Origin: QHXQ01 sp045807745
GTDB taxonomy: Bacteria; Acidobacteriota; Blastocatellia; Pyrinomonadales; Pyrinomonadaceae
Length of the DNA stretch: 64,000 bases
Reading direction: 5' to 3'
Assembly (NCBI GenBank): GCA_045807745.1
Contig: JBJMGT010000030.1
Span: 1 to 64,000, forward strand
A program made the translations under genes and the position numbers. Below, piece after piece: positions 19,745-27,240 of this stretch; position 1 is the stretch's first letter, and every line of letters starts with the position of its first letter. The notes below the pieces were generated by a model, which saw nothing but the letters and a program-made list of their open reading frames with translations, was not told the DNA's origin and did not search any database.

Positions 19745-20311
19745 GTGCGTAAACATTTTGTCATCGGTCTGTGCGGGCTGGCGCTGGCGGTCTGCGCCGC
19801 CGGCTGCGCGACCGACAATAACACCAACACAGCGAACGCTAACGCCAACACGGCAACCACGACCAGCACGACCACCACCGCCACCAGCACGACGGCCCCC
19901 GACAATTCCGAGATCGCCGTCACCAACGCGAACGGCACACGCACGGAGACACGCACCTTCAAGAGCGGGCGCGTCCAACGCGTCGTCGTCACGACCACAC
20001 CCGAAGGCAAGCGCACGGCGCGCGTCTATTCGAGTACGGGCGAAGCGCGCGACCTGCCCGAAAATAAAGTAGCCAGCGCCCTCGACGCGACGGGCAACGC
20101 ATTGGCAGACGCGGCCGGCTTCGTAGCCGATAAGACAGTGGACGCGGCCAAGGCTGTGAAAGAAGGCGGCTCAACCGTGATCGAGAAGACGGCTGAAGGC
20201 GCGAAGACCGTCGGCGAAAAGACTGCGGAGGGCGCGAAGAAGGTAGGTGAGAAGACCGCAGCAGGCGCGAAGAAGACCGGCCGCGCTGTCAAAAAAGCGG
20301 TGACGCCTTAA
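19745..20311 (+). CDS. lipoprotein with amphipathic C-terminal repeats
   Basis: The product (188 aa) starts at GTG 19745 after a strong site (ggaggag, 8 nt before). It has a short signal peptide with lipobox AAGC. A Thr/Asn-rich linker follows (residues 20-60), then a compact middle. Residues 115-188 carry near-identical 11-residue repeats of the type EKTAEGAKTVG, like LEA or apolipoprotein helices. Such 11-mers form amphipathic helices that lie on membranes or protect proteins during drying; the role here is an inference. A frame start at 19658 would bury the signal peptide and is rejected. Confidence 0.8.
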   Translation: MRKHFVIGLCGLALAVCAAGCATDNNTNTANANANTATTTSTTTTATSTTAPDNSEIAVTNANGTRTETRTFKSGRVQRVVVTTTPEGKRTARVYSSTGEARDLPENKVASALDATGNALADAAGFVADKTVDAAKAVKEGGSTVIEKTAEGAKTVGEKTAEGAKKVGEKTAAGAKKTGRAVKKAVTP

Positions 20312-20341
20312 CCAGCACGAAGCAGACACAGCGCGTTAACG

Positions 20342-20372
20342 TTGGCCGTCATGGTTCGTCCATGACGGCCAA
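20342..20372 (+). terminator. intrinsic terminator after the repeat lipoprotein gene
   Basis: A perfect 13-bp stem (20342-20354 with 20360-20372) with a TTCGT loop and a short T run lies 30 bp after the stop codon. Confidence 0.85.
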
Positions 20373-20509
20373 TTTGTCTTGCGCGGCATTCAGACAGTTC
20401 AATCATAAGCGCACCGCCGGTCGGCCGCGCGGCCGCGCTTAGAGTGTTATAATGCCGGCTTGGCGCGACCAGCGTCGGGCATCTTGTGGTCTGAAGGAGT
20501 GTGATACCC

Positions 20510-20806
20510 GTGACTGACAACGCACGCTTTACCCTCATCTGCCCGTGTTGCGCAGCGACCCTCGTCATCGATGCGGAGACGGGCGCGCTCATCTCGCACG
20601 AAGAGAAGGCGAAGCCCGTGGCCTCGTTCGAGGAGATGGCCAAAGGGATGGAAAAGCAGAAACAGTTGCGCGAGCAAATCTTCGCGCAGGAATTAGGCTC
20701 GCAAAAGGATCGCGAGCGATTGCTTGAAGATAAGTTCCGCGAAGCGATGAAGCGCGCCGACAAGGATGCCGGCGCGCCCTATAAAAACCCGCTCGACCTG
20801 GACTGA
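20510..20806 (+). CDS. conserved small protein with a CPCC zinc-ribbon-like start
   Basis: This 98-aa protein has a cysteine knuckle near residue 11 (LICPCCAATLVID). An acidic segment and a long charged helix follow (KGMEKQKQLREQ to DRERLLEDKFREAM). The first part looks like half of a zinc ribbon and the rest a coiled coil. No function is known to me. GTG 20510 has AGGAG at ideal distance; GTG 20501 would be too close to that site. Confidence 0.72.
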   Translation: MTDNARFTLICPCCAATLVIDAETGALISHEEKAKPVASFEEMAKGMEKQKQLREQIFAQELGSQKDRERLLEDKFREAMKRADKDAGAPYKNPLDLD

Positions 20807-20897
20807 GCAAGCGCCCCTAGCCGGCGCGAGCGACACGACGACCAAACTCTTCAACCTAACGCGGCCGAGAGCAGCGCGCCGCTGCTCCGATCATTCT

Positions 20898-21422
20898 TCA
20901 GGTACGTGCAGGCGGCGACCAGCCTGACGGTGCTTCAGGCCAGCTTGCGTCGGGGCTGAGCGGCTCGGCTTGTGCAACTCCTAAGCGGGCCGCATCTATG
21001 TCGGCCAAAATAAAATTCTCCGGCGGCACGGGCGCGCCCGCGAGCCGCCGTAACATGGCGAGTTGACCGGCGTGAGTCATCGCATCCGAGAGCGGGCCTT
21101 GCAGCATGCGCTCCTCGTTTATGTCATGCAGCAATGGCGTGCCGGCTTCGATGTGCTGAGCTAAATCCGCGAGCATGTCGTGAAACCGGGCGGTCTCCGC
21201 CTGCAAGGTCGGCAAGGGCGCGGGTCTGTACTGCCCGCCGATAAAGAAGGTGCGGGCGTAGCCCAGTACGCTGGTCATGTGGCGCACAAGTTCCGTGGGC
21301 GTGCGCACGCCCTCGGCCGCGCGGAAGTTGTCGAACTCGACCGGCGCATCTCTTAAAGCTTTCTGCGTGCGATAGGCCAGCGCTGCTAGAAAGTGGCGCA
21401 GCATCGCTCGTTTCTCATCCAT
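20898..21422 (-). CDS. DinB-family protein
   Basis: The product (174 aa) is a predicted four-helix bundle of the DinB/YfiT type, often metal-dependent thiol transferases or hydrolases. Histidines spaced as in the family are visible in LVRHMTSVLGYA, in HDMLADLAQH and in MTHAGQLAMLRRL, and could bind a metal. ATG 21422 (MDEKRAML) is preferred over 21446. A hairpin (gagcagcg/cgctgctc, about 20873-20891) just beyond its 3' end may terminate it. It lies next to the integron array, but no attC separates it from core DNA. Confidence 0.78.
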   Translation of the reverse strand: MDEKRAMLRHFLAALAYRTQKALRDAPVEFDNFRAAEGVRTPTELVRHMTSVLGYARTFFIGGQYRPAPLPTLQAETARFHDMLADLAQHIEAGTPLLHDINEERMLQGPLSDAMTHAGQLAMLRRLAGAPVPPENFILADIDAARLGVAQAEPLSPDASWPEAPSGWSPPART

Positions 21423-21483
21423 AGACAATACACCTCGATATAGCACCGGGATTAAAGCGACGACACTGAAGCGAGCCGGCTAT

Positions 21484-22425
21484 TTACGTACGCCACCTGT
21501 AGCCACGCGCGAGGTTTGCTCGCTTTTGGGCAAACCATTCTGACTGTTGCTCCGACATATTCTCAAAGCCCCACTTCCGAGCGTAAACAAGCAGCAGATA
21601 GACGAGCCGCCACTGGCAAAACATGGTTACGTCTGCCAGCGTCACGGCTAGCTTCATCTGTTCGGTATACCCTTCAAGCAGCCAAGCTAAAAGCTGCAAC
21701 CCTTCCTTGCGCCAGCCATGCGGATAGATCGTAATGGCCAGATCATAAACGAACCAATGATAGCAACTATCATCGAAATCGAAGATGTTTAGCTGGTCAG
21801 CTTGATAGCGGTAGTTAGTCGCTCCGAAATCACCGTGGATCAGACCATACGTGTCCGCCGATATCGGCAGAGCTTGCAACCACTCTCTCAATTCATCATA
21901 CGCGCGCCAAACAACCTTTTCCGACTTGGGCAAGAACTCGTCTGCGGCCAGCAATAGTTTATCCTCGTCCCAAGCAAACCTGCGCAAGCTGCCGGCAGGA
22001 ACATAAGCTTTTGACAAGGCATGAATCTGCCCAAGCGTCCGGCCACGCAGTCTAAAATGTTCTTGCTTGAATTCGGCGGCTTCATATCTAAACCGCTTAC
22101 CTTCCGCCGCCGCAAAGACGCAGCCAAACAGAAGGTTATCGGCAGATGGTATTACTTCAATCAAGCGCCCCGCCGCAGAAGGAACCGGCAGCATGACACT
22201 GACACCGCTCCGATGTAGATAGGCAATAAAATCGAGTTCCGCTTCAATCTGCTCCAGCGCTCTATCGCGACTCGAAGTGAGCCGAAGGTAACGTGTCTTA
22301 CCGGCTTCGATAAAGCTGTAAATATCGTTGGTAGAGTTTCTGATGTGTCGGAGCGAGCCTGTTACGCCATGCCATAATTTGATGGCCGTATGCGCAAGCT
22401 CGACTTTATCCATAGGCTCTAACAT
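21484..22425 (-). CDS. aminoglycoside phosphotransferase (APH)-family kinase
   Basis: The product (313 aa) has the kinase catalytic loop HGDFGATNY and the metal-binding IFDFDDS. That matches the APH/choline-kinase/SrkA superfamily, which phosphorylates small molecules or, in SrkA, proteins. Antibiotic resistance should not be assumed. The start lies 17 bp inside the cassette boundary of attC-A and lacks a ribosome-binding site, a common trait of integron cassettes. No attC was found at its 3' end, so it is either the last cassette with a lost site or the array ends here. Base composition is less G+C-rich than neighbouring core genes. Confidence 0.85.
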   Translation of the reverse strand: MLEPMDKVELAHTAIKLWHGVTGSLRHIRNSTNDIYSFIEAGKTRYLRLTSSRDRALEQIEAELDFIAYLHRSGVSVMLPVPSAAGRLIEVIPSADNLLFGCVFAAAEGKRFRYEAAEFKQEHFRLRGRTLGQIHALSKAYVPAGSLRRFAWDEDKLLLAADEFLPKSEKVVWRAYDELREWLQALPISADTYGLIHGDFGATNYRYQADQLNIFDFDDSCYHWFVYDLAITIYPHGWRKEGLQLLAWLLEGYTEQMKLAVTLADVTMFCQWRLVYLLLVYARKWGFENMSEQQSEWFAQKRANLARGYRWRT

Positions 22426-22435
22426 GACACGTGCC

Positions 22436-22545
22436 GCCTAACGTTCGAATCGACCCGTTGCGAGCGAGCAGTTTCCAATCTACACCGCAAGGAAGAATCA
22501 TGAAAGCAATGCTATCGAGCGGTTGAGTTGAATGAGTTGTTAGAC
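22436..22545 (-). other. integron attC site A
   Basis: The 110-bp element begins with GCCTAAC (22436-22442) and ends with GTTAGAC (22539-22545), matching the RYYYAAC/GTTRRRY core boxes. Inner boxes pair imperfectly (ttcgaatcgacc against the complement of ggttgagttgaat), with unpaired bases as in real attC hairpins. It separates the APH cassette from the amidohydrolase segment. Confidence 0.85.
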
Positions 22546-22727
22546 TGCACTGTAGATTGAATAGAGGTCCCTGTGTTATTGTGGGTAACCGGACACGCCG
22601 CATGCCCAGGAACTTCACCCCCCCGTTTTTCAACATGAATAGTCTTGGTTTCTATCCCTCAAGCGAGCCTTCCCTCGATTTCTAATTAATGCGCTTGTTA
22701 ATTATGTGAAATATATGGTTATCAGAG

Positions 22728-22773
22728 CAAGCAAGAAATCTTGCTTGACAACAGCCTATCAGTGAAGTATAAG
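22728..22773 (+). promoter_or_regulatory. strong promoter with overlapping inverted repeat
   Basis: TTGACA (22745-22750), exactly 17 bp, then TATAAG (22768-22773) is the best consensus promoter in the window. An inverted repeat caagcaaga/tcttgcttg (22728-22736 with 22739-22747) overlaps the -35 box and could be an operator. It drives the two small + strand genes that follow. The rest of 22546-22727 shows nothing recognisable. Confidence 0.75.
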
Positions 22774-22815
22774 CCGGCGCAGTTCTAACAGAAATTCGAG
22801 ATAGGAGGAATTCCT

Positions 22816-23073
22816 ATGTCCTTCATAGGTGGTGGCGGCGCGAATATCTTCATCGCAGCTGGCCAGACTCAAAATTGGATCTTTACTTGGAACGGTGCGG
22901 GGTGGAAAGGCAATACCTTCAATCAGCCCGAGCCGCTGAATACAGGTGCGTCATTGCGCTATTCGGCTGGATCCGTTTCCCGAAACAATAACGGTACCTT
23001 CAGTTTCTCTCACTCCATTAGGAATGACGGGCCAAACTCAACCTTCTACAACATTCAGACCTCGAACAATTGA
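22816..23073 (+). CDS. small unknown protein, first gene of an internally promoted pair
   Basis: I do not recognise this 85-aa protein. It is rich in Gly, Asn, Ser and aromatic residues (FIGGGG, NWIFTWNGAGW, SRNNNGTFSFSHS). This suggests a small beta-sandwich, perhaps lectin-like, without a signal peptide. A perfect site (aggagg, 7 nt) precedes ATG 22816. It reads against the other cassette genes and has its own promoter. The next gene begins 29 bp later, so the two form a small operon. Self-promoted pairs in integron arrays are often toxin-antitoxin systems, but nothing here matches a known one. Confidence 0.7.
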   Translation: MSFIGGGGANIFIAAGQTQNWIFTWNGAGWKGNTFNQPEPLNTGASLRYSAGSVSRNNNGTFSFSHSIRNDGPNSTFYNIQTSNN

Positions 23074-23101
23074 AACACGGAGAGAAAAGGAGAAGTCGAA
23101 C

Positions 23102-23329
23102 ATGAAGTTAGCAGTCAGTTATGACAAAGACGGCACGATCCTTACGCTCTTTGATCCGGAAAAGATGCGCAGTAAGAAAGGATTCCTCACATACGTACCA
23201 GCCGAGGGCGAGCGACATCAAATTATCGACGTTCCGAAGGAATTTGAACGCAAGCCCTTTACTGAGCTTCCCAACTTACTGCGTGTAAACGCGAAGGGTT
23301 CCAAGGTGAAACTGGAAGCGAAGCGCTAA
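23102..23329 (+). CDS. small unknown protein, second gene of the pair
   Basis: This 75-aa protein starts at ATG 23102 after 'ggagaag'. It has no membrane segment and is rich in Lys and Glu, with alternating short strands (KLAVSYDKDGTILTLFDP, FLTYVPAEGERHQIIDVP). No family could be assigned. It ends 13 bp from the converging amidohydrolase gene. Co-transcription with the previous gene is likely from the close spacing. Confidence 0.68.
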   Translation: MKLAVSYDKDGTILTLFDPEKMRSKKGFLTYVPAEGERHQIIDVPKEFERKPFTELPNLLRVNAKGSKVKLEAKR

Positions 23330-23341
23330 CCGGATCGGAAA

Positions 23342-24688
23342 TCATTGCACCCTTATGAAGGGGGCGGCGGGGCCAATGGTTTTATTTGCGTTTGAACTGT
23401 GCTTAATAACCTCGCCACTCTTCATCACAAAAACCACCTGCTCCATGGCGTTGATATTTAGCAGCGGATTGCCGTTGACGGCCGTGATGTCTGCGAACTT
23501 GCCGGGTTCAAGCGCGCCCAATTGGTCGGCCATGCCGAGTAGTTCCGCGCTATTGATGGTCGCGGCTTGTAAGGCTTCGAGCGGCTTCATGCCGCCGCGC
23601 ACAAGCGCAGCAAACTCTTTGACGGCAAACTCCGGATCGTCATCATCGCCAAAAGCAATTTTGAGATGGTATTTGAGGGCCAGCGCAAAAGCCGGCTGCT
23701 GATATTTCAAAATGGCCCGCCCCTTTTCCAACATGATCGGGTCTTGATTGTTAGTCACTTCGACGCCGCGCTGGAAAGTGTTGAGTGTCGGCACCAGCCA
23801 AGTGCCTCTTTTCGCCATCAGCATTGCGCCCTCTTCATCAAGCATCGTCCCGTGTTCGATGGAGTCTACGCCCGCGCGCACGGCCGCCTTAATGCCTTCA
23901 GTCCCTTCGGCATGAGCCATCACGCGGCGGCGGGCGCGATGCGCAAGCTCAACTGCCATCCGCATCTGTTCCTCGCTCAGTTCCTGTACGTTGAAATCGC
24001 TTAGCGGGTCGCCGACGCCGCCGGTCGCCATGAGCTTGATCCAATCCGCCCCATATTTGAGGTCGCATCTGGTAACGATGCTGATCTCGTCGATGGTATC
24101 GGCGATATTAGGCCGGCGTGGTAGGGCCTGATCCGGCGCTAACGAATCGGCATCAGCATGACCGCCGGTGACGGACACACAACTCCCTGCTGCCACTACG
24201 CGCGGCCCTTGAATCAAGCCGTTCTTGACACTATCGCGCAAGGCAAATTGCCCATAAGCAGGATCGTACTCGCAAGCATCGCGGACAGTCGTAAAGCCCT
24301 GGTTCAGATATGTGCGCAGATTGTATGCGCCCCACAGTGCGCCCTGCGGAGCAGACATGCGTAAGATAGAGGCTGAGGATTGATCTTTCCAATTAAAAAG
24401 GAGGTGTACGTGAGCGTCAATCAGGCCGGGCAAGACGGTCTGATTTGATAAGTCAATCACAGGCACGCCGGCAGGAGCTGAATCGTTCAGGCTGACGATC
24501 CGATCCTGCTCAATCAGGATGAAGACGTTTGTTCTGATCTTGCCGGATCGAATATCGAGTAATCTGCCTGCTTTAATCGCCACGCGCGCCGGTGCTGGGT
24601 TAGCTTGCGATTGTTGGGCCGTTGCACGCGCACAGATAGCCAGTAAAAGGAGCACACACAATATCTGTGTCTGATTTCGTATTCTCAT
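23342..24688 (-). CDS. secreted amidohydrolase
   Basis: The product (448 aa) has a signal peptide ending near ARATAQQ and an imidazolonepropionase-like amidohydrolase fold. The metal site begins with LPGLIDAHVHLLF. Further ligands are likely in the downstream 'AHAEG' and 'SIEHGTMLD', with a conserved Asp in FGDDDDPEF. These enzymes hydrolyse amide or peptide-like bonds, and some act as periplasmic dipeptidases; the substrate is unknown. ATG 24688 lies 19 bp inside the cassette boundary of attC-B and directly gives the signal peptide. The frame is also open from 24712, but that lies inside attC-B. Confidence 0.87.
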   Translation of the reverse strand: MRIRNQTQILCVLLLLAICARATAQQSQANPAPARVAIKAGRLLDIRSGKIRTNVFILIEQDRIVSLNDSAPAGVPVIDLSNQTVLPGLIDAHVHLLFNWKDQSSASILRMSAPQGALWGAYNLRTYLNQGFTTVRDACEYDPAYGQFALRDSVKNGLIQGPRVVAAGSCVSVTGGHADADSLAPDQALPRRPNIADTIDEISIVTRCDLKYGADWIKLMATGGVGDPLSDFNVQELSEEQMRMAVELAHRARRRVMAHAEGTEGIKAAVRAGVDSIEHGTMLDEEGAMLMAKRGTWLVPTLNTFQRGVEVTNNQDPIMLEKGRAILKYQQPAFALALKYHLKIAFGDDDDPEFAVKEFAALVRGGMKPLEALQAATINSAELLGMADQLGALEPGKFADITAVNGNPLLNINAMEQVVFVMKSGEVIKHSSNANKTIGPAAPFIRVQ

Positions 24689-24706
24689 TTGAACCTCAAG
24701 GCTAGC

Positions 24707-24813
24707 GCCCAACGCTTGGGCTTGACCGCCGCGCCGTGAATAGCATCTAGGCTACGCCAGAGTAAGCAGCCTGAAAGCCATACTAGCGCGTCTGGTCGAA
24801 TGAGTTGTTGGGC
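24707..24813 (-). other. integron attC site B
   Basis: The 107-bp palindromic element runs from GCCCAAC (24707-24713) to GTTGGGC (24807-24813), exact complements. The inner boxes ttgaccgccgcgc and the complement of gcgcgtctggtcga pair with a few extra bases. It separates the mddA cassette from the amidohydrolase cassette. Confidence 0.88.
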
Positions 24814-24850
24814 GGCGTGCGTCAGCGGAGAGCTTTTGCGGGCGGCCCGG

Positions 24851-25582
24851 CTACCTTTTTCGCGGCAGTGGCAGCAGCATTGGCACCTGCTTCCGGTACT
24901 CTTCATAGGCTGGGCCGTGAATGCTCGCCAGATCGCGCTCTTCGAGTTGAATAGCAATCAGCATATAAACAGTCGTGGCGATGGCGAAAACCAGATGCCC
25001 GACCGTCATGCGGGGCGTAGCCCAGAAGGCGATGATGAATCCCAGCAGGAGTGGGTGGCGCACGAATTTGTAGAAAAACGGTGTCCTGAATCCCGCATGG
25101 GTATACTCTTGGCCTCTTTGGTGCAGGTACACCTGGCGCAGGCCAAACAGATCGAAATGGTTGATCAGAAACGTGCTGATGAGCACAACTGCCCAGCCGC
25201 CAAAGAAGAGCGCCCAGAGGATGTAACGGCCTGCCGGATGCTCAACGTGCCACACCACATTCGTCATCGGGCGCCACTGCCAAAAGAGCAGGATGAGCGC
25301 GAGGCTCGCCAGCAGAACATAGGTGCTGCGCTCGATAGGCTGGGGCACAAATCGAGTCCACCAGCGTTTGAAGCCCGGTCGGGCCATGACGCTGTGTTGG
25401 GCGGCGAAGAGGCCGAGGAGCAGGGCGTTGATCAGTAACGCTTGAGTAAAAGAAGCAGGCGCACCCGAATCAATCGCTTTAGGTACTATTAGATTCCCGA
25501 CGAAACCGATGGCGTAGAGAAACGTGACGAGGAAAATCAGATAGCTCACCCCCCCGTATACGAAAGCAAGTATTTGACCCAT
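24851..25582 (-). CDS. mddA: methanethiol S-methyltransferase MddA-like
   Basis: The product (243 aa) is a six-helix membrane methyltransferase of the isoprenylcysteine methyltransferase superfamily. The string of MddA-like motifs is close to what I recall of MddA: TFLYAIGFVGN, AAQHSVMARP, FKRWWTRFVP, ERSTYVLLAS, FWQWRP and RHPLLLGFIIAFW. MddA uses SAM to convert methanethiol to dimethylsulfide. The C-terminal RHP and the downstream LEERDL and YRKQVPM form the SAM site. The gene is a cassette flanked by attC-C upstream and attC-B downstream. An ATG start with 'aggag' just upstream is present. Other ICMT-like activity cannot be ruled out. Confidence 0.8.
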   Translation of the reverse strand: MGQILAFVYGGVSYLIFLVTFLYAIGFVGNLIVPKAIDSGAPASFTQALLINALLLGLFAAQHSVMARPGFKRWWTRFVPQPIERSTYVLLASLALILLFWQWRPMTNVVWHVEHPAGRYILWALFFGGWAVVLISTFLINHFDLFGLRQVYLHQRGQEYTHAGFRTPFFYKFVRHPLLLGFIIAFWATPRMTVGHLVFAIATTVYMLIAIQLEERDLASIHGPAYEEYRKQVPMLLPLPRKR

Positions 25583-25634
25583 GATTTGTTTCTCCTTTCG
25601 TGGTTAGTGGTTTAGTCAGATTCATTCAACAACT

Positions 25635-25744
25635 GCCTAACGTTGGAATTGAGCCGCGCCGAGCGCACAGCGTCCAACCCAATCTTTAGGCAGATTGATG
25701 AGCGCGAAACTATCGAGGCGGCGCGCTCGACTGACTTATTAGAT
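25635..25744 (-). other. integron attC site C
   Basis: The 110-bp element begins with GCCTAAC (25635-25641) and ends with ATTAGAT (25738-25744), a core box with one mismatch. The inner arms gaattgagccgcgc and the complement of gcgcgctcgact pair. On the minus strand its first bases (gcgcaatctaa) are the exact complement of the start of the DHFR-like cassette (ttagattgcgc), as expected for one mobile cassette. Confidence 0.83.
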
Positions 25745-25781
25745 TGCGCCGATGATTTGCAACCAAGCTGTAGCATACGCC

Positions 25782-26309
25782 TCAACTTTTCACTCGATAT
25801 GTAACTGATACACAACCATTTTTGAAGCTCTTGCACTCAATCAATTCTAACTCAATCTGATAGCTCAGCTCGTGAAAGAGCGGGATGCCCGAACCGAGCA
25901 GAATCGGATGGATGTTCACGCCGACTTCATCAATCAAGTTTGCCTCGAAAAGCGATTTTGCCAACAACCCGCCGCCCATGACAAAGATGTCCTTGCCTGC
26001 TTCCGTTTTCAACTTGCGCACAAACTCGGCTGCATCTGCCCGTATAATTTCCACGTTCTTATCTGAGCCTTCTTTCAATGTGCGTGACATAACATAATTC
26101 TTTACGCCCGGATAGGTCGGAAAAGGTATGCCGCTTTTCAGCACAGGCTCATAAGTTTTGCGCCCTATCACCACAGTATCAAGATTCTTCCAAAAATCTG
26201 TCATCGCGGCAGAGGCTTCCTCACCGCCCATAATCCAATCAACCGCGCCATCTTTGCGGGCGATGTAATTATCGAGACTGCTGGCAACGCGAAATGTTAC
26301 TGTGCGCAT
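25782..26309 (-). CDS. dihydrofolate reductase-family protein (RibD C-terminal type)
   Basis: The product (175 aa) starts MRTVTFRVASSLDNYIARKDGAVDW, typical of the RibD C-terminal/DHFR-like family. 'VVIGRKTYE', 'FVMGGGLLAKSLFEANLIDE' and 'HPILLGSGIPLF' line the NADPH site. Members are reductases of pteridine- or pyrimidine-like substrates; most are uncharacterised. It is not a classical trimethoprim-resistance dfr gene. It is a complete cassette: its start boundary at 26355 and its attC-C carry matching ends. ATG 26309 begins 46 bp inside the cassette. Confidence 0.87.
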   Translation of the reverse strand: MRTVTFRVASSLDNYIARKDGAVDWIMGGEEASAAMTDFWKNLDTVVIGRKTYEPVLKSGIPFPTYPGVKNYVMSRTLKEGSDKNVEIIRADAAEFVRKLKTEAGKDIFVMGGGLLAKSLFEANLIDEVGVNIHPILLGSGIPLFHELSYQIELELIECKSFKNGCVSVTYRVKS

Positions 26310-26324
26310 TTCAACTTTCCTGAT

Positions 26325-26483
26325 TTACGCCATGCCAAACCGAGCGCAATCTAACGCCGGGGATAACCGTCGGGCGAAAAGGTTGTCGAGCGCCGCCGCC
26401 CGCGCCTTGATGACGAGGTAGATTACAGGCATGCCGACGGTGAAGAACAGCGCGACCAAGATTACGAAGGGATGGTGGGGCAC
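26325..26483 (-). CDS. 52-aa single-span membrane protein
   Basis: A GTG start at 26483, preceded by ggagga, opens a 52-codon frame. It has one clear membrane segment (VILVALFFTVGMPVIYLVI) and a basic tail (KARAAALDNLFARR). The last dozen codons run through the core box that opens the DHFR-like cassette. No family is recognised. A longer overlapping frame (26311-26562) has a protein-unlike composition, so I prefer this one. Confidence 0.45.
   Translation of the reverse strand: MPHHPFVILVALFFTVGMPVIYLVIKARAAALDNLFARRLSPALDCARFGMA
26349..26355 (-). other. isolated attC core box at the start of the DHFR-like cassette
   Basis: ATCTAAC on the + strand reads GTTAGAT on the minus strand, a perfect GTTRRRY core. 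The following bases (ttagattgcgc) match the end of attC-C, so this is the recombination boundary of that cassette. The rest of an attC is not visible to its right, so the upstream site is lost or truncated. Confidence 0.6.
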
Positions 26484-26571
26484 CGGCTTCCTCCCGCAAG
26501 CTCTCTCCGACTATCCGCCCCGAAGTCTTCCCCATGTACCTTACGGACTCCTGAGCGTACAACTATCGCTC

Positions 26572-27204
26572 TTATCGCCGCCGCATCTTTCTATCTCTTA
26601 ACACCCATAAAAGAATCCACACAAAAACTGCCAGGATTATTACTGAAATTATTCTGGCCCAAGCCCCGTGGATAATCCCGCTGTGTCCTCTACCCGGAAG
26701 GTATAAGTGCCCGGTCAAAAGTCCGATGACGGCGGATATAAAGTATGTGAGGGTGCCGAGAAGAAATGTGACGATTAAGCAGCCGCCGAAGAGATCTGCG
26801 GGCCACGCGTTTTTGGGCGCCGACTGTTTCCCTTGGGCCACCGCTTCTTGCTGAGTTGCGGAGATAGGTCTCTGATGGACACCCTGCCTGATGCCGTGCT
26901 CAACCAGCGCGAAGAACGTTTCAATGTTCTTTCTGTTCTTGCCAAAATCAAACACCTGCGGCAAGCGGACGGTAAGGCACTTGCTTTCCGCTTCAATCAC
27001 TCCACCTGGAAGAATCTTGACCTTGAAGTCTTCTCCCCATGTCCAGCCGCTAAATAGCAGCGATGCGAGAAATTCCCCGTCAGCTAGAACATTATACGAC
27101 CAGCCTAAATCCGCCAGTGCAGACTTCACGACTGCCGCCAGCTCGTCTTGTGGGAGTTGGTATGTTCGGCTTGAAGTTATGCGCGCCGGAAATCCAAATG
27201 CCAT
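26572..27204 (-). CDS. hypothetical membrane protein in the cassette array
   Basis: This 210-aa protein is not recognised. Residues 1-110 are a soluble domain (LADLGWSYNVLADGEF, WGEDFKVKILPGG). A Gln/Ala-rich linker follows. Two membrane segments lie near residues 138-162 and 178-202, and the tail is basic (RDRKMRRR). The layout suggests an N-terminal cytoplasmic sensor or binding domain tethered to the membrane. No attC remains on either side, so its cassette borders are not visible, but strand and composition match the array. Confidence 0.7.
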   Translation of the reverse strand: MAFGFPARITSSRTYQLPQDELAAVVKSALADLGWSYNVLADGEFLASLLFSGWTWGEDFKVKILPGGVIEAESKCLTVRLPQVFDFGKNRKNIETFFALVEHGIRQGVHQRPISATQQEAVAQGKQSAPKNAWPADLFGGCLIVTFLLGTLTYFISAVIGLLTGHLYLPGRGHSGIIHGAWARIISVIILAVFVWILLWVLRDRKMRRR

Positions 27205-27240
27205 GGCTGTAACTATAAAAGACGCCCGAACGCCGACTTG

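Noticed and set aside
20855..20900. ACCTAAC near 20860 as a left end of another attC beyond the APH cassette
   Set aside because: No complementary GTTRRRY box follows within 150 bp, and the local hairpin is better explained as a terminator.
21484..22425. Aminoglycoside resistance gene
   Set aside because: Only superfamily motifs are visible; many APH-family kinases act on other small molecules or proteins.
26311..26562. Minus-strand frame of 83 codons in the cassette array
   Set aside because: The overlapping frame 26325-26483 has a clear membrane segment and a ribosome-binding site and is the better gene.
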